From contig JACRLO010000014.1 of assembly GCA_016235245.1 (NCBI GenBank), forward strand, positions 1 to 64,000: a stretch of DNA of 64,000 nt, given 5' to 3'. Every line of letters starts with the position of its first letter. Position 1 is the stretch's first letter. The DNA is from Nitrospirota bacterium (GTDB lineage Bacteria > Nitrospirota > Thermodesulfovibrionia > Thermodesulfovibrionales > UBA6898). Positions 1-8,426 of the stretch are shown here, in pieces. The notes beneath the pieces were generated by a model, which worked only from the letters and a program-made list of their open reading frames with translations, had not been told where the DNA came from and made no database searches. The position numbers were made by a program, and so were the translations under genes.

Positions 1-1923
1 CCTGTATTTACAAGACGAAGCCGACAAGCCATTATTAACAGTGGCGAATTAGACTGGAGTGCCATTAACCCCGATATATTTGGCTCTATGTTTCAGGCTG
101 TGATTTCCCCTGAGCAACGTGGTGGCTTGGGTATGCACTATACCAGCGTACCTAACATCATGAAAGTGATTGAGCCACTTTTTATGAATGAATTGTACGA
201 AGAATTTGAAGCAGCGAAGGGCAATAGCAAAAAACTCTATGCACTGCTTCAACGAATCCAGAACATCAAAATATTTGACCCTGCCTGTGGTAGCGGTAAC
301 TTTTTGATTATTTCCTACAAACAACTTCGCAGATTGGAAATGAAAATCTTTAAGACGATGAACAGCTTTGCCTTTTCTAATATCAGTTTGAGTAATTTTT
401 ATGGCATTGAATTAGACGACTTTGCACACGAAATAGCCATTCTGTCTCTATGGCTGGCAGAGCATCAGATGAACCAAGAGTTCCTTAAGGAATTTGGACG
501 AACCAAACCAGCCTTACCTTTAAAAGAAACAGGCAATATTGCACATGGTAATGCTTGCCGCATAGACTGGGAAAACGTTTGTCCAAAAAAGGACGGAGAT
601 GAGATTTATATTTTAGGAAATCCGCCTTACTTGGGTTTCAACGAGCGAAGCAAAGAACAGAAGGCTGATATGGATTTTGCTTTGAACAATATCGGAAATA
701 TTCAACGCTTAGATTACATAGGGTGCTGGTTTGTAAAAGCGACTGATTACATCCAAGATATTAATTCTCGTTATGCTTTTGTTTCTACAAATTCAATTTG
801 TCAAGGAGAACAAGTAAGTCTGCTATGGCCTCATATTTTCTCTAAAAAACAGGAAATTTGCTTTGCCTTTCAGCCATTCAAATGGACTAACAATGCAAAA
901 GGTAACGCAGGAGTTACTTGCGTTATACTTGGTATTCAGAATGAAAATTTAAGTAATAAATTAATTTTCTCAGAAGGCAGGAGTAAAATTGTAAAAAGTA
1001 TAAGCCCATACTTAATAGAAGGCAACCCCGTAATAATGACACAAAGAAAGTCGCCATTATCTAATTTTCCTGAAATGATTTTGGGAAGTAGTGGGATAGA
1101 TGGTGGTAATTTGATATTAAGTTCAGATGAAAAGGCAGCATTCATTAAATCAAATCCTAATTCGGGGAAATTTATAAAATCATTTATTGGTGGTGGTGAT
1201 TTTGTAGATGGAACAGAAAGATTTTGCATTTGGGTTGATGACAACGAAATAAAAGAGGCGTTAAAGATAGAATCAATCAAAGATAGAGTTGATAAATGTA
1301 GAGAATATAGATTAGGAGCAGGTAGGGATGCAAAAAAGGCTGCAAACGTACCGCATAGATTCTTCTACCGAAAACATAAAGATAAAGACGCAATTATTTT
1401 ACCAATGACAAGTTCTGAAAAAAGAACATATTTACCCGTTGGCTTCTTAACAAATAGAGCAATAGTAAGCAATGGCGTTTTTGTGGTTTACGATGCTGAA
1501 CCTTATATGATGGGTTTAATAGCATCAAAAATGCATATGTGTTGGACACAGGCCGTTTCTGGAAAACTTGAATCACGTATTAGATATTCAGTGAATCTTG
1601 CTTACAATTCATTTCCTTTTCCTGAGATTTCAGAGGAACAAAAACAACATATTACCTATGCAGTGCTTAGAGTTCTTGAAGCACGAGAACGCCACTCGGA
1701 AAAAACACTTGCTCAACTTTACGACCCTGATAAAATGCCACAGGGTTTAATGGAAGCACACCATCAATTAGACCTTGCTGTAGAACGCTGCTACCGAAGC
1801 AAACCCTTTGAAAGTGATGAGGAACGTCTTGAGTATCTGTTTAAACTCTATGAGCAAATGATAGCAGAGCGAAATGGAGATTTGATTTTTGACCAAACTA
1901 AGGCAAAAAGGAAAAGGAAATAA
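1..1923 (+). CDS. MmeI-like N6-adenine DNA methyltransferase, 5' end outside window
   Basis: The reading frame is open to the first base of the window, so the N-terminus is missing and the ATG at 88 is internal. SAM-binding motif I appears as FDPACGSGNFL and catalytic motif IV as GNPPYLGF, the NPPY signature of gamma-class N6-adenine methyltransferases. The stretch GLGMHYTS just before the methylase core is typical of the MmeI/type IIL group, which fuses methylase, target-recognition and C-terminal helical regions. The gene lies 2 bp before a helicase gene and probably forms one operon with it and the GIY-YIG gene, acting as the modification or recognition subunit of a restriction-like system. 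Whether a nuclease domain sits at the missing N-terminus cannot be seen. Confidence 0.85.
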   Translation, partial: PVFTRRSRQAIINSGELDWSAINPDIFGSMFQAVISPEQRGGLGMHYTSVPNIMKVIEPLFMNELYEEFEAAKGNSKKLYALLQRIQNIKIFDPACGSGNFLIISYKQLRRLEMKIFKTMNSFAFSNISLSNFYGIELDDFAHEIAILSLWLAEHQMNQEFLKEFGRTKPALPLKETGNIAHGNACRIDWENVCPKKDGDEIYILGNPPYLGFNERSKEQKADMDFALNNIGNIQRLDYIGCWFVKATDYIQDINSRYAFVSTNSICQGEQVSLLWPHIFSKKQEICFAFQPFKWTNNAKGNAGVTCVILGIQNENLSNKLIFSEGRSKIVKSISPYLIEGNPVIMTQRKSPLSNFPEMILGSSGIDGGNLILSSDEKAAFIKSNPNSGKFIKSFIGGGDFVDGTERFCIWVDDNEIKEALKIESIKDRVDKCREYRLGAGRDAKKAANVPHRFFYRKHKDKDAIILPMTSSEKRTYLPVGFLTNRAIVSNGVFVVYDAEPYMMGLIASKMHMCWTQAVSGKLESRIRYSVNLAYNSFPFPEISEEQKQHITYAVLRVLEARERHSEKTLAQLYDPDKMPQGLMEAHHQLDLAVERCYRSKPFESDEERLEYLFKLYEQMIAERNGDLIFDQTKAKRKRK

Positions 1924-1925
1924 TT

Positions 1926-3857
1926 ATGCCTGATATTGTGCATGTGACCTACGCTCAAACAGGGCAAAGCTCAAAAATAAATAGCTTGGGTATGCGTGAA
2001 ATGCAGGAAAAAGCATATCAGGCAAGAGATGCTCAATACCTTTTATTGAAAGCCCCACCTGCTTCTGGTAAGTCAAGAGCCTTGATGTTTATTGCTTTGG
2101 ACAAATTAGTTCACCAAGGATTGAAGAAAGTTATTGTAGCCGTTCCCGAAAAAACAATTGGCGGTTCATTTGGCAAAACCAAATTGAAAGACTTTGGCTT
2201 TTTCTCAAATTGGGAGCCAACTGATGAATATAACCTATGTACTCCTGGAATGGATGGAAGTAAAAGCAAAGTTCAGGCTTTCAAGAACTTTTTAGATAAT
2301 GATGAAAAGATATTGATTTGCACTCATGCTACTCTCCGCTTTGCATTTGAAGAAGTGGAAGAATCACAATTTAATAACACCCTTTTGGCTATAGATGAAT
2401 TTCACCACGTTTCAGCCGATGCCGACAGCCGTTTAGGTGAATTGTTACGAAGTATAATGGCTAAGTCAAATGCTCATATCGTAGCTATGACAGGTTCATA
2501 TTTTCGTGGAGACACCTTCCCCGTCCTATTGCCTGAAGATGAAGCCAAATTCACCAAAGTAACTTACAATTACTATGAGCAGCTTAACGGATACACCTAT
2601 TTAAAATCATTAGGCATTGGCTACCATTTTTATCAAGGAAGATACGCTTCTGCCATTCTTGAAATATTGGATACAGATAAAAAGACGATACTGCACATAC
2701 CAAACGTAAATTCAGGAGAATCAACCAAAGACAAGCACAATGAAGTTGATACTATCATAGATGCAATTGGAGATGTTACAAAGGTTGACCCCGAAACAGG
2801 AATCATATTTGTAAAAAGACATTCAGACGGTAAGCTTTTGAAAGTTGCCGATTTGGTAAATGATAATCCGAGAGACCGAGAGAAAGTGATTACTTATCTG
2901 CGAGAAATCAAAGTACTTGATGATATGGATTTGATAATTGCCTTAGGTATGGCAAAAGAAGGTTTTGACTGGCCTTTCTGCGAACATGCATTGACCGTAG
3001 GTTATAGAGGTTCGTTAACGGAAATCATTCAAATTATTGGGCGTTGCACTAGAGACAGCAGCAATAAAAGCCATGCTCAGTTTACTAACTTAATAGCTCA
3101 ACCAGATGCAGCAGATGATTTGGTTAGGCTATCGGTAAACAACATGTTGAAAGCTATTACTGCATCGCTGCTAATGGAACAGGTACTGGCACCCAATTTT
3201 AAGTTTAAAACTAAACTTTCTGATGATGACAAAGCCGAAGCAGGGGAAATAAAAATCAGAGGGTTTAAAACACCAAGTTCAAAGCGAGTAAAGGACATTA
3301 TTGAATCTGACCTGAATGATTTAAAGGCTACCATTCTGCAAGACGACACTATGCTGAAAGCGATGCCAGGCAATATTGACTCTGAAGTAATAAATAAGGT
3401 CTTAATCCCCAAAATCATTCAAATCAAATATCCTGATTTATCAGAGCAAGAAGTAGAAGAAGTACGCCAGTATGTAGTGGTTGATTCTGTAATTAAAAGC
3501 GGAGAAATTAAAGAAGTTGGCGATAAAAGATTTATAAGAATGGCTGGTCAGTTTGTAAACATTGATGATTTGCACATTGATTTGATAGACCGAATTAATC
3601 CATTCCAAAAGGCATTTGAGATTTTATCGAAAGATGTAACTGCAAAAGTGTTGAAAGTGATACAAGATGTCATTCAATTAACACGAATTCAAGTTAGTGA
3701 AGAAGAGGCTGTATTAATGTGGACAAAAATAAAAGATTTTTATTCTACATTCAAACGTGAGCCTAATCTTAATTCAACAGACCCTCTTGAAAAGAGAATG
3801 GCAGAAGTGTTGATTTATATAAAAGAACAAAAAAGAAAACAGAACAATGTCGGATAA
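1926..3857 (+). CDS. DEAD/DEAH-family superfamily 2 helicase or translocase of the restriction-like triad
   Basis: This 643-residue protein has superfamily 2 motifs in order: Walker A APPASGKS near residue 43, Walker B AIDEFHH near 155, motif III MTGSYF near 185, and motif VI IIGRCTRDS near 360. The DEFH box groups it with DEAD/DEAH-type ATPases. The C-terminal 250 residues are not recognised. It follows the methyltransferase after 2 bp and overlaps the GIY-YIG gene by 11 bp, so the three are probably translated together. By analogy with restriction systems it would translocate on or remodel DNA between recognition and cleavage. That role is inference from context. Confidence 0.85.
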   Translation: MPDIVHVTYAQTGQSSKINSLGMREMQEKAYQARDAQYLLLKAPPASGKSRALMFIALDKLVHQGLKKVIVAVPEKTIGGSFGKTKLKDFGFFSNWEPTDEYNLCTPGMDGSKSKVQAFKNFLDNDEKILICTHATLRFAFEEVEESQFNNTLLAIDEFHHVSADADSRLGELLRSIMAKSNAHIVAMTGSYFRGDTFPVLLPEDEAKFTKVTYNYYEQLNGYTYLKSLGIGYHFYQGRYASAILEILDTDKKTILHIPNVNSGESTKDKHNEVDTIIDAIGDVTKVDPETGIIFVKRHSDGKLLKVADLVNDNPRDREKVITYLREIKVLDDMDLIIALGMAKEGFDWPFCEHALTVGYRGSLTEIIQIIGRCTRDSSNKSHAQFTNLIAQPDAADDLVRLSVNNMLKAITASLLMEQVLAPNFKFKTKLSDDDKAEAGEIKIRGFKTPSSKRVKDIIESDLNDLKATILQDDTMLKAMPGNIDSEVINKVLIPKIIQIKYPDLSEQEVEEVRQYVVVDSVIKSGEIKEVGDKRFIRMAGQFVNIDDLHIDLIDRINPFQKAFEILSKDVTAKVLKVIQDVIQLTRIQVSEEEAVLMWTKIKDFYSTFKREPNLNSTDPLEKRMAEVLIYIKEQKRKQNNVG

Positions 3858-5040
3858 GAAGTCATTACAAGATATATTTAATGATGACCCTTTTGGTTTG
3901 CTAAATATAAAGCCTTCAACCTCGCCTTCAAGAAATGAAGATGAACGACTCATTGCTTCATTCGAAGAGATAAATGACTTCTTCGAGAAGAACAGCCGAG
4001 AACCCGAACAAGGCGGGGGCATACAAGAACATCAATTGTATTCAAGACTAAAATCACTTAGAGAGAACCCGACAAAAATGGAACTGCTCAAAAGCTATGA
4101 CAAGTTTGGTTTGTTAAACTATGAGCAAAAGCAAATCAATTCGTTAGACGACATTTTGAATGATGATACAATGGGTTTGCTTGACGATGATTCGGAAGGC
4201 CTTTTTGACTTTAAACATGTTAGAGAGCAAGACGAAAGAGCTATTGCTGATTTTATTGCAAGACGCAAACCCTGTAGAGACTTTGCCAAATATGAAGAAC
4301 AGTTTAAGGAAGTTCAAAAAGACCTGTCAAACGGTAAACGCAAGCTGCTTACTTTCACAGAGGATAATTTGAAAGCTGGTATTTTTTACGTTCACAATGG
4401 GGTCTTGCTTTTGTTAGAGAACGTAGACTTTGAAGAGGAAGTTCGGCCATTCAAAAGTGGTAGCCGTATAAGAAAAGATGGAAGAACGAGAGTTATTTTT
4501 GAAAATGGAACGGAATCCAATATGCTTTATCGTTCTTTATACAAAGCACTGTTAGCAAATGGTAAAGCAGTTTCAGAAAATATAGACAAGGTTAATGAAG
4601 GCTTCATTGAGAAATTCAGCAACATAACAGACGAAGATGAAGAAGCAGGGTTTATTTATATTCTCAAATCAAAGAGTGACAAGCAAGAAATAAGGGAAAT
4701 ACAACACCTGTACAAAATTGGTTTCTCCAAAATAGCAGTTGATGAGAGAATAAAGAATGCCAGTCAGGAACCGACTTATCTAATGGCTGACGTTAGAATT
4801 GTCATGGCTTATAAGTGTTACAACATGAACCCACAGAAGTTAGAACTATTGCTTCATAATTTTTTCGGCAACTCATGCCTAAACATTGACGTGTTTGACA
4901 AAGACGGAAACCGACACACACCAAGAGAATGGTTTATTGCTCCTTTAAGTGTCATAGAGGAGGCAGTAAAGCTTATTGTATCGGGCGATATTGTTAGATT
5001 TAGGTATGATAATACCAATGAGACGATTATAAAAAGGTGA
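3847..5040 (+). CDS. GIY-YIG (T5orf172-like) nuclease with a duplicated acidic N-terminal motif
   Basis: The C-terminal third has the GIY-YIG pattern: GFIYILKSK near residue 272, LYKIGFS near 293, the conserved arginine in VDERIKNA, and a glutamate in QKLELLLH. This matches the T5orf172/Mug113 branch of the nuclease fold. The N-terminal half contains two copies of an acidic motif, SLQDIFNDDPFGLLN at residues 6-20 and SLDDILNDDTMGLLD near residue 100. Each copy is followed by a DER-[LA]-IA segment, so an internal duplication is likely. The gene overlaps the helicase by 11 bp. It is probably the cutting subunit of the triad; the duplicated motif may be a docking element (inference). Confidence 0.82.
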   Translation: MSDKKSLQDIFNDDPFGLLNIKPSTSPSRNEDERLIASFEEINDFFEKNSREPEQGGGIQEHQLYSRLKSLRENPTKMELLKSYDKFGLLNYEQKQINSLDDILNDDTMGLLDDDSEGLFDFKHVREQDERAIADFIARRKPCRDFAKYEEQFKEVQKDLSNGKRKLLTFTEDNLKAGIFYVHNGVLLLLENVDFEEEVRPFKSGSRIRKDGRTRVIFENGTESNMLYRSLYKALLANGKAVSENIDKVNEGFIEKFSNITDEDEEAGFIYILKSKSDKQEIREIQHLYKIGFSKIAVDERIKNASQEPTYLMADVRIVMAYKCYNMNPQKLELLLHNFFGNSCLNIDVFDKDGNRHTPREWFIAPLSVIEEAVKLIVSGDIVRFRYDNTNETIIKR

Positions 5041-5085
5041 GAATTCAGCCCTGCCGAACCTAAACAATTTTCTATTCATTAAGTA

Positions 5086-5994
5086 TCATTCTATGACTTT
5101 GCTGAACCATAATTTATGCTCTCGACTAATAGCCTTTTCTGTGCTAAATATTATTTCTCTTAATTCAGCTTCTGAAGTTGAATTTAAAATTAGTTTCTTG
5201 AAATCGTTCAGTTCATCCGCTGTCACGCTATAAGTTGTTTTCAGTTCTTCGAATCTCTTGGTTTGTGTCCAAGAAAAAATACTTGCTGCAATTGTTGTAA
5301 AAAACCCCAGATACGAAAGATTAGGAATATATTTCATAAGCACCAAAATCGTTAGCAGCATTCCAGTTACCATACAAATTAGACCCGCCAAAAAATAAAC
5401 CTTGCTGTTAATAGCATTATAGTCTGCTTTCTTTGTGTACCAACGTATTTGGTCGGCAATACGCTGCTTGATATAAATATTTTTTTTATCATCAATGTTC
5501 TTATCAAATGAATTCATAATCCATTTAGGATTATCACTGTCATTGTTAGGTGTCTTTGTAATAGATAAGAATTTATTTATATCAATTTCTTTCTTCATTT
5601 CCTTTATTCTTGCATGGAAAATTAATAAGGCTTTCTCATAACTTGTATCGTAATTTTCATATTTAAAAATAAATAACCAGCAGTTGCTCATGATGCTCTC
5701 AGATAGGAATCTAGCCTTCTGCCATCCTGCCACGTAATTTTCTTTATATTGAATTACCATTAGAATTAGCACAATAACGATAAGAATTAGCTGTGCAAAT
5801 AGTTGTATATTTTCATATTTTGTTATTGGAGGAATGACTGATATACAAGCGATTCCTAACAATAATCCAATTTGCCCTTTTAGGAGTCCCATATACTTCT
5901 TTTGGCATATCTTGGAAATATCATTAAAATACTCGTAAGAATCTGGGCCTATTATTTTTCTATCAAAGTCGTTCTTCGGCACGGGTTTAGTCAT
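5086..5994 (-). CDS. SLATT-family membrane protein with two 2TM modules (DUF4231-like)
   Basis: I place the start at the ATG at 5994, whose ATGA overlaps the stop of the upstream TIR-like remnant. The 25 codons upstream in this frame are only the shadow of that gene's tail. The 302-residue product has two pairs of membrane helices, about residues 42-57 and 62-82, then 200-220 and 226-243. GWQKARFLSES after the first pair resembles SLATT_3, and the DQIRWYTKKADYN segment before the second resembles SLATT_1/DUF4231. SLATT proteins are predicted pore-forming effectors of nucleotide-signal defence systems and often pair with TIR or SLOG sensors. Here the partner is broken, so this may be an orphan effector. 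Confidence 0.75.
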   Translation of the reverse strand: MTKPVPKNDFDRKIIGPDSYEYFNDISKICQKKYMGLLKGQIGLLLGIACISVIPPITKYENIQLFAQLILIVIVLILMVIQYKENYVAGWQKARFLSESIMSNCWLFIFKYENYDTSYEKALLIFHARIKEMKKEIDINKFLSITKTPNNDSDNPKWIMNSFDKNIDDKKNIYIKQRIADQIRWYTKKADYNAINSKVYFLAGLICMVTGMLLTILVLMKYIPNLSYLGFFTTIAASIFSWTQTKRFEELKTTYSVTADELNDFKKLILNSTSEAELREIIFSTEKAISREHKLWFSKVIE

Positions 5995-6233
5995 AACCAA
6001 GCTTTTTGTAGACCCCATCGTTATATTTATAATTGCCTTTTTCGTGCATTGTGTAATCTTCAAGGGCAAATTTAATAATATACGGGGAATAAGGAATGAG
6101 AATTTATATCATCATCCAATTGACAGTCAGCAAAATCGAAGTCAATGTTCTTATTTTCCTTCCATGCTTTCATGAGCCTATAATATTTAATATCAGTGCT
6201 ACTGAAGCCGACAAAAGTTCTTGGCAAACCCAT
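5987..6233 (-). pseudogene. TIR-like (MTH538/DUF1863-type) gene with an out-of-frame internal deletion
   Basis: The ATG at 6233 has a GGAGG ribosome site 7 bp upstream. It opens a frame beginning MGLPRTFVGFSSTDIKYY and reaching DCQLDDDINS, which resembles the N-terminus of MTH538/ThsB-like TIR proteins. The frame then stops at TAA (6075-6077) after nine unrelated residues. In the next frame the family's C-terminus appears: IPYSPYIIKFALEDY and then DGVYKKLGYD, stopping at 5987. About 70 residues of the Rossmann core are missing, judged against remembered family members. The join lies near 6095-6105. The tail's stop codon overlaps the start of the SLATT gene, so the two were once a coupled pair. 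Confidence 0.72.
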
Positions 6234-6245
6234 AATAGCCTCCAT

Positions 6246-6613
6246 AAAATATTATTCAGAAGATTGTAATGTCATACTATACCGCCACATAAAAGCAATT
6301 ATCAATTATCATTGTCTTGTGAAAAACAGGTTTGCTCACGAACACACGTGGTAAAGGTTTAGACAAAAGTAACAAGCGGAGCAGGATTTTGATAGGTATT
6401 CTTGACGGTTGCATTATGAGCGAGTGGTCTCTTAAGGGTCTCTCTACAGATAGCCCTCAGACCGTTTTCACAGGGTGCATTGGCATATCTGTATGACCTG
6501 TGTGTCCAGAAACCTATGGCACCCCCTGATAGACGCATTTTAGGGCTATTACGGCAGGTGGTCTGACCCATCAGGCAGGGATTATGACCCCTTCATATAT
6601 CTCGGTGGTCATC
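6246..6613. other. Intergenic stretch of about 370 bp with no recognised gene
   Basis: This lies between the TIR-like remnant and the Mrr-like gene. It should contain the promoter of the TIR/SLATT pair on the minus strand. A minus-strand frame of 70 codons (6359-6571) is open, but it has no clear ribosome site and matches no family I know. No terminator with a T-run and no tRNA is visible. Confidence 0.4.
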
Positions 6614-7444
6614 TTATGAACTGATGCTCTTCGTGCCGTTACATTTTGGATAAGCAGAACACCCCCAAAACTGTGAACCAGCCATATTACCCTTCTTAGC
6701 TGTTCTCCTGACCATATTCGAACCGCATTTGGGACAAACAGGGCTATCTGAGGGTGCTGCTTGCTTTGTTGCCCCAGCTCTCTGAGGTGCTGTCTTCGGG
6801 GGAGTCAGATTCACATAATCCATCAGCTTTGCCCCGTCAATCAATTCAATAGGTTTATCCTCTGCAAATTGCTTGGCATCAAGGGTAAAGATACCTGTGG
6901 TAATAAAATAGCCAGCCTCATAGTTTAGGTTTGCGTTCATCGCTCCATAAAAATCACGAACCATAGAAAGGCTGACTTTGCTGACCCTATAGTTTTTGCA
7001 TTGAACTAAGGATGTCTTTCCGTCCTTCCTTACTGTCAGGTCAATGCCCCCATCTTTCAATCCCCCTGTTACTTCAACCGAGAAGCCCATTTTATCAAAC
7101 ATTGACCCTACATATTCTTCGAATTCTTTCCATGACAGGTTCTTTAAATCATCAAGGGTTCTTCTTGTTCCAAAGAAAACTGTTTGATTCTTCTTTTTAG
7201 TCGAAATCACAGCATAGCCAATACCAGTGACAATCAGGACAATAGCGGAAAAAATATAGCTGACTTTACCGAACATGTGCATAGCAGGTAGGAACATCAT
7301 CTCGCTTGATTTTGCACCAACAGGGGCTTGCTTGTTTGTCAGGTATAATCCTAACCCAACAAGAAAGAGACTTATAACAATACCAAAAATAGGATTCTTG
7401 AATGCTGCTTCTAAGATGTCTTCAACAAGGCTCTTTTTTCTCAA
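6614..7444 (-). CDS. Membrane-anchored Mrr-type restriction endonuclease with C-terminal zinc ribbon
   Basis: The 276-residue protein begins with two membrane helices, about residues 18-36 and 62-82. An Mrr catalytic domain follows at about 103-200. Key residues are visible: the acidic helix SWKEFEEYV, the metal-binding D135 in GGIDLTV, and the QCK motif at 148-150, together a PD-(D/E)XK nuclease site. The last 45 residues form a topoisomerase I-type zinc ribbon with CPKCG, a later WGCSAYPKC and conserved glycines. Mrr family members cut DNA, often modified DNA. The membrane anchor suggests action at the inner face of the membrane. It stands alone here, divergent from the small Cys-rich gene. 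Confidence 0.82.
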   Translation of the reverse strand: MRKKSLVEDILEAAFKNPIFGIVISLFLVGLGLYLTNKQAPVGAKSSEMMFLPAMHMFGKVSYIFSAIVLIVTGIGYAVISTKKKNQTVFFGTRRTLDDLKNLSWKEFEEYVGSMFDKMGFSVEVTGGLKDGGIDLTVRKDGKTSLVQCKNYRVSKVSLSMVRDFYGAMNANLNYEAGYFITTGIFTLDAKQFAEDKPIELIDGAKLMDYVNLTPPKTAPQRAGATKQAAPSDSPVCPKCGSNMVRRTAKKGNMAGSQFWGCSAYPKCNGTKSISS

Positions 7445-7612
7445 ATCAGTTACCTTCCCCTCACAGAAATCTCACGGGAAATTATAGCGTTATGTGATAG
7501 ATAAGATAAAGACAGCAGGAACAACAAAAATTAATATTTCTGTAATACTCCTGTAACCTTCTCCTTTTAAAATGTTCATAGTCATAAATCTAATAGAAAG
7601 GAGGTAGACAAA

Positions 7613-7816
7613 ATGAACCAAATAGCAAAAGACGCTACTGAAGAAGTATGCCCGTACTGTGATGATACTGCTGATGAATGCAAGGCATCCGTGACATCCC
7701 TGAAAATAGGAGCATCGTTAAGGTTGAAGCAGTGCAAGAGCGAAGCCTATGACAATTGTTCTCTGTTTTTGGCTAAGTGCTTAAGAAGCGGTTGGCAATT
7801 CCGCTACGCTTCTTAA
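7613..7816 (+). CDS. Small six-cysteine protein of unknown function
   Basis: This 67-codon gene has a very strong ribosome site, AAGGAGGT at about 7599-7606, which supports it as real. The product has six cysteines at residues 13, 16, 23, 41, 49 and 56. The opening CPYC followed by C23 looks like a possible metal or redox site. No signal peptide or membrane helix is seen, so it is probably cytoplasmic. I do not recognise a named family. Its 3' end, including the stop codon, is folded into a 12-bp inverted repeat. The C-terminal residues after about 58 may therefore have been altered by that element. Confidence 0.6.
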   Translation: MNQIAKDATEEVCPYCDDTADECKASVTSLKIGASLRLKQCKSEAYDNCSLFLAKCLRSGWQFRYAS

Positions 7817-7818
7817 GC
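7779..7818. repeat. 12-bp perfect inverted repeat spanning the stop codon of the six-Cys gene
   Basis: GCTTAAGAAGCG at 7779-7790 is exactly complementary to CGCTTCTTAAGC at 7807-7818. Part of the 16-nt loop can pair further (GCGG with CCGC). No T-run follows, so an intrinsic terminator is not well supported on the plus strand. It could protect the mRNA 3' end or mark a small repeat element. Confidence 0.6.
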
Positions 7819-7883
7819 GTTCCCGCCTCTTAGTCTAATCCCGCTTTAAAACCCTCCCCTTGCCCTTCCTTGCGTTTGAACGG

Positions 7884-8423
7884 CTATATTGTCCTCACCC
7901 TTGGTCTTGGTACTTCCACTCCTGTTAGAAGCTCCTGAAGCATCTCTATCGGGTGGAGGTGTCTGCTGCCTCTCATCAGGCTTCTGTTGATGTTCTTGTT
8001 CATCTCAAGAACTTTGACGTTCTCCAAGCCTTCTTTCATCTCAATCAGAATCTCAATTTCAAACATTAGCTGAGTCATAGCCCCTAATACCGTCTTGCTT
8101 GCCGTTTTAGCAAACCCCATGTCCGTGTACTCAGACATGACCTTAGTTATGACCTCAAGAGAGAACCCCTCTGCCTGAAGGTTCATATTGAGGTTGAACA
8201 GGAATTCATCAAAAATATTTTGTAGGTTTTCTTTTTTGACCTTTGTGATGAGGAAGGAATACAGGGTTTTCTCATTGGTGAACAGGATACACTTCCTACG
8301 GTCTATCCTCAGTAGGTTGGCGTACCAATTACCGAGACCTTCAGGGGTAGGGCTATCGGGATTTTGGAGGGGAGGGTTTCCGAGTTCCTTCAGGAGTTTG
8401 GCTGTGCAGTGGATTAAGGTCAC
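7884..8423 (-). CDS. DUF6933 family protein
   Basis: This 179-residue protein starts at GTG 8423, three bases after the stop of the AbiU2-like gene, so the two form an operon. The N-terminal part, with IHCTAKLLKELG, LGNWYANLL and DRRKCILFTNEKTLYSFL, fits DUF6933 as I remember it. The fold and activity of this family are unknown to me. No membrane helix or signal peptide is visible. Because it is coupled to a HEPN-type gene, it could be an antitoxin, a regulator or a second effector subunit. That is inference from position only. Confidence 0.65.
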   Translation of the reverse strand: MTLIHCTAKLLKELGNPPLQNPDSPTPEGLGNWYANLLRIDRRKCILFTNEKTLYSFLITKVKKENLQNIFDEFLFNLNMNLQAEGFSLEVITKVMSEYTDMGFAKTASKTVLGAMTQLMFEIEILIEMKEGLENVKVLEMNKNINRSLMRGSRHLHPIEMLQELLTGVEVPRPRVRTI

Positions 8424-8426
8424 TTG

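Noticed and set aside
6359-6571. 70-codon minus-strand open frame in the defence island
   Set aside because: No ribosome site, no family resemblance and an unusual composition; it could equally be non-coding.
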